NCBI RefSeq assembly: GCF_001729245.1
Contig: NZ_CP015217.1
Span: forward strand, 3,876,001-3,940,000
Length of the DNA stretch: 64,000 nucleotides
From: Leptospira tipperaryensis
Lineage (GTDB): Bacteria; Spirochaetota; Leptospiria; Leptospirales; Leptospiraceae
Direction: 5' to 3'
Position numbers and translations under genes: made by a program. Shown one piece after another: positions 58,028 to 64,000 of the stretch; within the stretch, counting starts at the first letter, position 1; each line of letters opens with the position of its first letter. The notes under the pieces were generated by a model. The model saw nothing but the letters and a program-made list of their open reading frames with translations, made no database searches and was not told the DNA's origin.

Positions 58028-58389
58028 AATAGGTTCCGCCGTTCGTTACCCGAAAATAAACTTTTTATACAAATAACAATCCATACAAAAACGAATTTAG
58101 GAATCCTCTCGTTTTGCAAAAGATGATTAGGCAAAATAGGACGGATTCTTTTAAGAATTTACGTTTTTTAAAAAAGAAAGAATTCGATTCTATCGTGAAC
58201 GTAAAAACCAATTACAAACGCTTAGGATTCAAATCCAATGCGAACGATTTGCAATCATTAAACGGGATTTACAAAATCAAGGGAAGGACGTTTCGGAGTT
58301 GATTCGGGTTTAGGAAAGGCGGTTAGATTCTTAATTGAAAAATGTGAAATGGAAAAATAAAGATTGGAGAGGATTTGAGGACGACGTTC
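58028..58389. other. Gap upstream of the PAS kinase
   Basis: About 360 bp without a credible gene; a 62-codon frame on the plus strand (58114-58302) shows no ribosome site and no recognisable protein. Holds the promoter of the PAS kinase on the minus strand, not clearly identifiable. Confidence 0.4.
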
Positions 58390-58413
58390 GCCGAACTCAA
58401 TGCTAAGTTCGGC
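58390..58413 (-). terminator. Terminator-like hairpin after the ferredoxin gene
   Basis: GCCGAACT (58390-58397), 8-nt loop, AGTTCGGC (58406-58413), 14 bp after the ferredoxin stop. Without a T-tract on the minus strand. Confidence 0.5.
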
Positions 58414-58426
58414 TTATTTGAGAATC

Positions 58427-58660
58427 TTATTCTCCGTCGTCTCCGAGCGCTTCCACGGGACAGATCTCCATAGCTTTTTTTGCGGCTACTTCTTCTTCCG
58501 GGTTTGTCGGTTGTCTATGAAAGTAAACTTTAGATTCGTCGTCCGTATATTTCAAAAGCATAGGCGCTTCTTCCACACAATCGTTACACGGAACACAGCT
58601 GTTATCGATATAATATTTACCGGGAGCGTTTTGTTTGACTTTGTCGTTTTTGTCAGCCAT
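58427..58660 (-). CDS. Ferredoxin
   Basis: 77 aa. CVPCNDCVEEAP (C-x2-C-x2-C) and AMEICPVEALGDDG (C-P) give four cysteines for one cluster, of 4Fe-4S or, less likely, 3Fe-4S type. Electron carrier in the cytoplasm. Divergent from the Tat-subunit / GMC oxidoreductase pair across 86 bp; the two transcripts may share a regulated promoter region with the palindrome at 58719-58734. Confidence 0.9.
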   Translation of the reverse strand: MADKNDKVKQNAPGKYYIDNSCVPCNDCVEEAPMLLKYTDDESKVYFHRQPTNPEEEVAAKKAMEICPVEALGDDGE

Positions 58661-58718
58661 GCTTTACAAAGTTAATCGAACGATTGTTTCGTCAACCCTG
58701 TTTTCAGAATTGACACCG

Positions 58719-58734
58719 ATTCTAATATTAGAAT
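58719..58734. promoter_or_regulatory. Palindrome in the ferredoxin / GMC divergent promoter
   Basis: ATTCTAATATTAGAAT, perfect over 16 bp, beginning 3 bp after a TTGACA (58710-58715). It is of the same form (ATTCTAA-N2-TTAGAAT) as at 4644-4659 and 20940-20955. Confidence 0.45.
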
Positions 58735-58746
58735 ACTCACGGAACG

Positions 58747-59316
58747 ATGAACGTGTTTTCAGAAAAAATCTCTAGACGCAAACTCTTCGGCTTTGGTCTC
58801 GGAGGTTTGCTGAGTGTCGGCATCGGGACCCTGCTCTTTCGCGGATCGCATTCCGTCGCAGTTCCAAAAACTTTATTTTTTTCAGAATCGGAAGCCGAGT
58901 TTTTAACGGCTTATTCTCAAACCCTTTTACCTCCTGAAAACGGATTCCCCGATATAGAAAAGGCGGAAGTCATTCGAAGGCTGGACGAAGAATTTTTCTT
59001 CGTTGATCCCGGCATTACCGATGATTTTAAATCTCTCATTCTTATCTTAGAATACCTTCCCCTCGTTAGCGGATACTGGAGTCGATTTTCCAGATTAAAC
59101 GAAGAAAACAGAAAGAGATTTTTACATTCCCAGGAAACGACGGAATCGGATACGATTCGAGCTGCATTAGCAAATCTTAAAATGCCCATCTTTTTGATGT
59201 ATTACGGACACGAGTCTTCGTTCAAAGCGATTTCGTATGACGGACCTTTTGCCAATCCTCCTGAAAAATTAAGCGAATCCAGAATCTATTATAAGAAAAT
59301 TTTGGGGGAATCATGA
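58747..59316 (+). CDS. Tat-exported gluconate-dehydrogenase-subunit-3-like protein
   Basis: 189 aa. Twin-arginine signal SRRKLFGFGLGGLLSVGIG followed by a short hydrophobic stretch; the rest is helical, with FFSESEAEFLTAYSQTLLPP, as in the small (gamma) subunit of gluconate/GMC-type dehydrogenases (PF13618). It overlaps the next gene by 4 nt (ATGA). The small subunit carries its folded partner through Tat, so the flavoprotein would end in the periplasm. No cytochrome c subunit follows, unlike most such enzymes. Confidence 0.82.
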   Translation: MNVFSEKISRRKLFGFGLGGLLSVGIGTLLFRGSHSVAVPKTLFFSESEAEFLTAYSQTLLPPENGFPDIEKAEVIRRLDEEFFFVDPGITDDFKSLILILEYLPLVSGYWSRFSRLNEENRKRFLHSQETTESDTIRAALANLKMPIFLMYYGHESSFKAISYDGPFANPPEKLSESRIYYKKILGES

Positions 59317-60878
59317 GCGGTCGCGTTTACGAATGGAAGAATCTCGGTGATTCAAGAACCATCAAAGCCGACGTTGTGATCGTCGGGACCGGTTGCGGCG
59401 GTTCCACTCTCGCTTACGAACTCTCAAAAAACGGAAAGAAAGTAGTCCTCATTGAAGAAGGCGGCTACTACCATACCGGAACCTTTGACAATCACGAGCT
59501 GAATATGGCCGGAAAAGTTTCTGCCGAAAGAAATATGGCCACCGATGGATCCGGAACCATCAATCTAGTGTATGGAAAGAACGTTGGCGGTGCATCGGTT
59601 CACTATTGGGCAGACAGCTACAGAACTCCGGATGATCGGTTAAATCTTTGGAAGGAAGAATACGGAGTTCACGGACATTCTCCCGAAGATCTCAATCCTT
59701 ATTGGAAAGAATTGGATGAAACTCTCAACGTACATCCTGCTAAAGAAGAATATCATAATAAAATGAATCTGCTCGTCCGAAAGGCGTGCAAGTCCCTTGG
59801 ATGGGAAGGCAACCCGGTTCCTCAGGCAAGAAAAAATTGCCAAAAGTCCGGTCACTGTATGCAAGGATGTATGTTCGGCGCGAAACAAAGCCAGTTGGTC
59901 ACTCACATTCCAAAGGCAATGGCTTACGGGGCGGATATCTACGCGGACTGCAAAGCCGTTCGCTTAGAACTCAAAGGAGATAAAGTAGAATTTTTAGAAG
60001 CGGTGATGATGGATCGTCCTTCCGGAAAAGAATCCGGGATCACTCTAAAATTTGAAGCTCCTGTTTTCGCGATCGCTGCCGGAGGATTCGGAAGTTCCAC
60101 ATTCTTACTCAGAAACGGATGGAAAAATAAATTGCCGGCGCTCGGGGAACATCTCGCCATAAACCCATCTCCTTTCGTTCACGCGATCTACGACGAACCG
60201 ATCCTACAATGGAGAAACATCCCGTCCGCATTCGGTGTGGAAGAATTTCGACTGGCCCGTTTTAAAGAAGGACAGTATGTCGAAGGCGGATTTCTGATCA
60301 TGGCAAATCAACTACAACCGGGAAGTCTTGCGGCATTGATTCCGGGCTTCGGATCCGAACACAGAGAGATGATGAAAATTCTTCCTCATTTTGGAGGAAC
60401 GATCGGATGGATCGACGACGTTCCTTCGGAACTCGGAAATATTTCCGTAAATTCTTCCGGTAAAAGAACTGTAACGTATAACTTCGGTAAGTTGACAAAA
60501 GCCTTTCTTCGAGATTGTATCCGCAAACAGGTTCAGTTGAATTTGCGAGCGGGAGCGAAATGGATTCTACTTCCGGATCTAAAAAGAACAAAGATCGAAT
60601 CCGAGAAAGAAATTGACAAAGTAGATCAACTCGAATTAAGCCCGGCGTCGATGATGATGGCCGCGCCGCATCCCGCGGGCGGCTGTAGAATGGGACAAGA
60701 CCCTTCTCGCTCCGTGGTCGACTGGAAACACCGAGTTCACGGACTAAAGAATCTCTATGTCTCCGACTCAAGTGTATTCCCTACGGGAGTTTCGGTGGAT
60801 CCAAGTTATACGATTATGGCGTTCAGCAAACAAGCGGCCAAATTTATTCTCGAAGATTTCTCCGCGCCGGCAAATTGA
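59313..60878 (+). CDS. GMC-family FAD oxidoreductase
   Basis: 521 aa. FAD-binding VVIVGTGCGGSTLAYELSKN, GGASVHYWADSYRTP, Cys-rich NCQKSGHCMQGCMFGAKQSQ (ligand-like), and the C-terminal HPAGGCRMGQDPS and SVDPSYTIMAFSKQAA, the last containing the active-site region of glucose-methanol-choline oxidoreductases. Exported with its subunit-3 partner. The Cys-rich segment is characteristic of the sugar/alcohol-dehydrogenase branch and could pass electrons to a small carrier. Substrate unknown. Confidence 0.9.
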   Translation: MSGRVYEWKNLGDSRTIKADVVIVGTGCGGSTLAYELSKNGKKVVLIEEGGYYHTGTFDNHELNMAGKVSAERNMATDGSGTINLVYGKNVGGASVHYWADSYRTPDDRLNLWKEEYGVHGHSPEDLNPYWKELDETLNVHPAKEEYHNKMNLLVRKACKSLGWEGNPVPQARKNCQKSGHCMQGCMFGAKQSQLVTHIPKAMAYGADIYADCKAVRLELKGDKVEFLEAVMMDRPSGKESGITLKFEAPVFAIAAGGFGSSTFLLRNGWKNKLPALGEHLAINPSPFVHAIYDEPILQWRNIPSAFGVEEFRLARFKEGQYVEGGFLIMANQLQPGSLAALIPGFGSEHREMMKILPHFGGTIGWIDDVPSELGNISVNSSGKRTVTYNFGKLTKAFLRDCIRKQVQLNLRAGAKWILLPDLKRTKIESEKEIDKVDQLELSPASMMMAAPHPAGGCRMGQDPSRSVVDWKHRVHGLKNLYVSDSSVFPTGVSVDPSYTIMAFSKQAAKFILEDFSAPAN

Positions 60879-61009
60879 CACAAAGAATTTTATTTATCAG
60901 ATTCCTTAGGTAAGGGAATTCCAAATCTTTATCTTCTCTTTCAGTCGATCTCAAATTAGAATGCAAGAAACAATAATTTCTTGCATTTGAAAAGGGAAGG
61001 CTTAACATT

Positions 61010-61765
61010 TTGCTCCGTCATCTGCAAACAATCATGAAAACTTTTCGCTTCCAGAAAGGGACAACGCTCCTAATCCTATTCTTTTATATTATAACAGGAA
61101 AATCATACGATCTTTCTGCAACGCCTACACCCAAACAAGACCTGAGTCAGGTCGTCGAAAGGATCAGACAAAATTCTAGAAATGCCATCGCGAAGTTTAA
61201 GGGGATCGACTATAAGCGAGACTTGACGATCACAGAAACTGATTCGAAAACCGGAAAACAAATCTCCGTTTCAAAGGTCACTACAAGAAGAGTTGAATAT
61301 TACTACGATCGACCGGTCATCGTGGTCCTTAGTTATTTTAAGAACGGAGAAAGTCTTCCGCCAAAAGATTACGAGCCGGAAAAATCATCCCCCACCTATC
61401 CAATCTTTGACGATCAGTCCGAAGATCATTATTCCGTACAAATCAAAGGACCGATCATTTTTAAAAACCGAGAAAGTTACGTGGTCGATGTGACTCCTCT
61501 TCAGCTTTCTCCCCGCCACTTCAAAGGAAAAATTTATTACGATAAAAATTCCCTACGTCCATACTATATAGAAGGAACAACCTCCAAATGGAAGTTCGGC
61601 GTGAAGGATATGTATTTTAAAATTAATATGGAATTGACTAAGGATAAAGTTGCGATTGTAAGATCCGGTGAAGTTTTTGTTAAAACTCATATACCGCTGC
61701 TGAGTTCTGAAAAAGACATTCATATTCACTTGGATACGGTAGAAGCGGTTCCGATTCGAAAATAA
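61010..61765 (+). CDS. Exported beta-rich protein, unknown
   Basis: 251 aa. TTG start at 61010 with GGAAGG 9-14 nt upstream; an ATG at 61034 is the alternative. Signal peptide around TLLILFFYIITGKSYDLSA. The mature part alternates like a beta-barrel or LolA-type sheet (VLSYFKNGESLPPKDYEPEK, IKGPIIFKNRESYVVDVTPL, RPYYIEGTTSKWKFGVKDMY). An outer-membrane lipoprotein-sorting-like (LolA fold) protein is my best guess, without motif support. Confidence 0.65.
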   Translation: MLRHLQTIMKTFRFQKGTTLLILFFYIITGKSYDLSATPTPKQDLSQVVERIRQNSRNAIAKFKGIDYKRDLTITETDSKTGKQISVSKVTTRRVEYYYDRPVIVVLSYFKNGESLPPKDYEPEKSSPTYPIFDDQSEDHYSVQIKGPIIFKNRESYVVDVTPLQLSPRHFKGKIYYDKNSLRPYYIEGTTSKWKFGVKDMYFKINMELTKDKVAIVRSGEVFVKTHIPLLSSEKDIHIHLDTVEAVPIRK

Positions 61766-61856
61766 TATCATACAATTCGCATACGTCTAAGACTCCAGCG
61801 TTCAACTCGAATGCTCCTTGACTGAATCGTTAAACAAAATAAGATCGAGAAAGCAA

Positions 61857-62096
61857 ATGGAATCCTTCGGAAAACCCTTTCTCATCCTAGGCGTTTTGTT
61901 TTTACTCCTCGGAATCTTTTTTCTTTATGGAAATAAACTCCCGTTTTTAAACGAATTGGGGAAACTTCCCGGGGATATTCGAATTGAGAAGGAAAATTTT
62001 AAATTCTATTTTCCTCTTTCCACTTCGATCCTAATCAGCGTCTTGATTTCGATCCTTCTCTTTTTGGTTCAAAGATTTAGAAACGGTTCGCCATGA
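61857..62096 (+). CDS. DUF2905 membrane protein
   Basis: 79 aa. TM helix at 8-25 (FLILGVLFLLLGIFFLYG), the signature GKLPGDIRIEKENFKFYFPL of DUF2905, and a second TM helix to the end. ATG 61857 follows GAGAAAGCAA; a TTG 13 codons upstream is not needed. Stop overlaps the aminotransferase ATG by 4 nt. Confidence 0.85.
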   Translation: MESFGKPFLILGVLFLLLGIFFLYGNKLPFLNELGKLPGDIRIEKENFKFYFPLSTSILISVLISILLFLVQRFRNGSP

Positions 62097-63310
62097 AAAA
62101 AGGATTTCGTTTTAGCGCGCGTTTCTCTTTTCAAGACGGAGAAAATGAATTCGGGGAAATCCTTTCCGACTTAAAAAAAAAGAAAATTCCTTATATCGAT
62201 CTAACAACCTCCAATCCGACCCAGGCCGGATTTCAATATCCAGAGGAAGCGATCCGTCATAGTTTTCATACAAGCGATCTAATCACTTATAGTCCCGATC
62301 CGCAAGGGAACCTCGAAGCGCGTAACGTGATTTGTGATTACTATCGATCCAAAGGATTACAAATCGATCCCGAAGATTTGTTTTTAGTTTCCTCTTCCTC
62401 CGAAGCCTATTCTTATTTATTCAAACTCTTTTGTGACGCCGGGGATTCGATTTTAATCCCGGCACCGGGATATCCTTTGTTTGAATTTCTTTCCGCGATG
62501 GAAGGTCTTCAGACGATTTCCTATTACACAAAAAAAGAAAATTTTTGGAGTCTGAAAATTACCGATTTAGAGCCGAAGGATTTGGCGAAAAGTAAACTTC
62601 TTTTGATCGTTAGTCCTAACAATCCGACCGGATCCGTATTCAGTCGTGCCGATTTTGAATCAATGAAGAATGAATTAGTAATTTATAATATTCCTTTGGT
62701 TATAGATGAAGTTTTTTCGGATTACGTATATGATGGAGAATCCCATTCTACTTTGATCGATTTCGAAACGCCGGTGATTTCCGTAAACGGATTATCTAAA
62801 ATCCTAGGAATGCCCGGAATGAAACTATCTTGGATTCTTCTCAGCGGTCCTTCCGATTGGAAAAAGAAAACAAAAGAATTTCTCGAATTAATCTCGGACA
62901 CTTATCTTTCCGTAAATACGCCGGTTCAAAACGTTCTTTCCGATCTGATGAAATGGAGAACGATGATCCAATCTCAAATTCTGAAAAGAATTCAGAGAAA
63001 TCTTACGATATTAAAACAAGTCCTCTCCGAACCAAAGATCGCGCAAAGAATCAACTGTGACCTTCCTAAAGCAGGCTGGTATTGTATTTTAGAAAGTAAG
63101 GATTTTTTTCCGGAAGATCAATTTTCACTTCGTTTATTAAAAGAAAAAAAAGTATATGTTCATGCGGGAGAAATGTTCGGCTTTCCGGATACTGATAAGA
63201 CAGGAAGAATCATTCTTAGCTTGTTGACCGAGACCGAAGTTTTCGAATCGGGTTTAGGAAAAATTATAGATTTTGTGGATGAGATCAAACCGCTACAGTC
63301 GACCGAGTGA
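62093..63310 (+). CDS. Class I/II pyridoxal-phosphate aminotransferase
   Basis: 405 aa. Fold-type I: PAPGYPLFEFLSAMEGLQ, NNPTGSVFSRADFESMKN, IDEVFSDYVYDGE, and the PLP lysine in SVNGLSKILGMPGMKLSW. Substrate cannot be told apart between aspartate, alanine or aromatic acids. Coupled to the DUF2905 gene by an ATGA overlap. No neighbour pathway gives a hint. Confidence 0.9.
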   Translation: MKKGFRFSARFSFQDGENEFGEILSDLKKKKIPYIDLTTSNPTQAGFQYPEEAIRHSFHTSDLITYSPDPQGNLEARNVICDYYRSKGLQIDPEDLFLVSSSSEAYSYLFKLFCDAGDSILIPAPGYPLFEFLSAMEGLQTISYYTKKENFWSLKITDLEPKDLAKSKLLLIVSPNNPTGSVFSRADFESMKNELVIYNIPLVIDEVFSDYVYDGESHSTLIDFETPVISVNGLSKILGMPGMKLSWILLSGPSDWKKKTKEFLELISDTYLSVNTPVQNVLSDLMKWRTMIQSQILKRIQRNLTILKQVLSEPKIAQRINCDLPKAGWYCILESKDFFPEDQFSLRLLKEKKVYVHAGEMFGFPDTDKTGRIILSLLTETEVFESGLGKIIDFVDEIKPLQSTE

Positions 63311-63420
63311 AAGAAAATATTTTCTAAAAATCCCACCTTCTCCGGAAATCAAATCCGATCAAAAGTCATTTTCAGCAAACGACCTTTGTTAAAATAAACA
63401 TTCAAAAAAGAAGAGAGATT

Positions 63421-64000
<580 letters not shown>

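Noticed and set aside
58114..58302. 62-aa plus-strand frame in the gap before the ferredoxin
   Set aside because: No ribosome site and no similarity; composition is Lys/Asn-rich as for random AT-rich DNA.

Overview
The window reads as a chromosomal segment of a pathogenic-clade Leptospira (spirochaete). The evidence is the gene content: a DUF1564 protein (a family I know only from Leptospira), lipoprotein signals with spirochaete-style lipoboxes, several membrane-tethered AraC/LuxR regulators, a monomer-type PckA and a Gld-like ABC cluster. Base composition looks about 40% GC by eye, higher than L. interrogans and closer to the L. santarosai / weilii / borgpetersenii / alstonii side, but I cannot fix the species. 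I see no tRNA, rRNA, CRISPR array or intact insertion sequence.

Layout. 1-4.5 kb: the start of an exported M23-like peptidase leaving the window, then a cassette of an ECF-like sigma factor, an unknown protein, a CHAT (caspase-like) protease and a Cys-cluster protein. This is the most interesting system here. 4.8-10.7 kb: phasin-like protein, PEP carboxykinase, PIN-TRAM membrane protein, CarD-type regulator, SPOR-like protein and an internally duplicated membrane protein. 10.8-17.1 kb: a full aa3-type cytochrome c oxidase locus (small membrane protein, SCO, CoxB with fused cytochrome c, CoxA, CoxC) divergent from heme A synthesis (ctaA, ctaB). 17.2-26.5 kb: an accessory-looking run with a sensor kinase, membrane AraC regulator, DJ-1/PfpI lipoprotein, Gly/His-rich and ankyrin lipoproteins, membrane LuxR protein, DUF4269, M48 protease, DUF1564 and a truncated macro-domain pseudogene. 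26.6-29.8 kb: a beta-oxidation operon behind a palindromic operator.

29.8-34.3 kb: a metallopeptidase lipoprotein and a MORN protein lie between two degenerate copies of the gamma-glutamyltransferase leader, so the block was rearranged; the peptidase start codon abuts a perfect 18-bp hairpin. 34.3-42.5 kb: one long minus-strand operon (ABC ATPase, permease, GldG-like, DUF4340, Yip1-like, Mpl, PheS, thioesterase) knitted by ATGA overlaps. 42.8-50.3 kb: DoxX with two matching operators, acyl-CoA synthetase, another membrane AraC regulator, a FabD-like acyltransferase and a Cas4-like/DEDDy two-domain nuclease. 50.5-56.5 kb: argG-coaD-ndk, isocitrate dehydrogenase, a broken NAD-dependent epimerase gene, then a response regulator and PAS kinase pair. 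58.4-64 kb: ferredoxin, a Tat-exported subunit with a GMC oxidoreductase, an exported protein, DUF2905, an aminotransferase and a partial M14 carboxypeptidase.

The housekeeping parts fit an obligately aerobic, fatty-acid-burning organism: beta-oxidation, acyl-CoA synthetase, Icd, PckA and the aa3 oxidase are all here. Start sites were moved from the longest possible ORF whenever a Shine-Dalgarno sequence, a promoter or a signal peptide argued for a shorter form. All functions are from reading motifs; no search was run.
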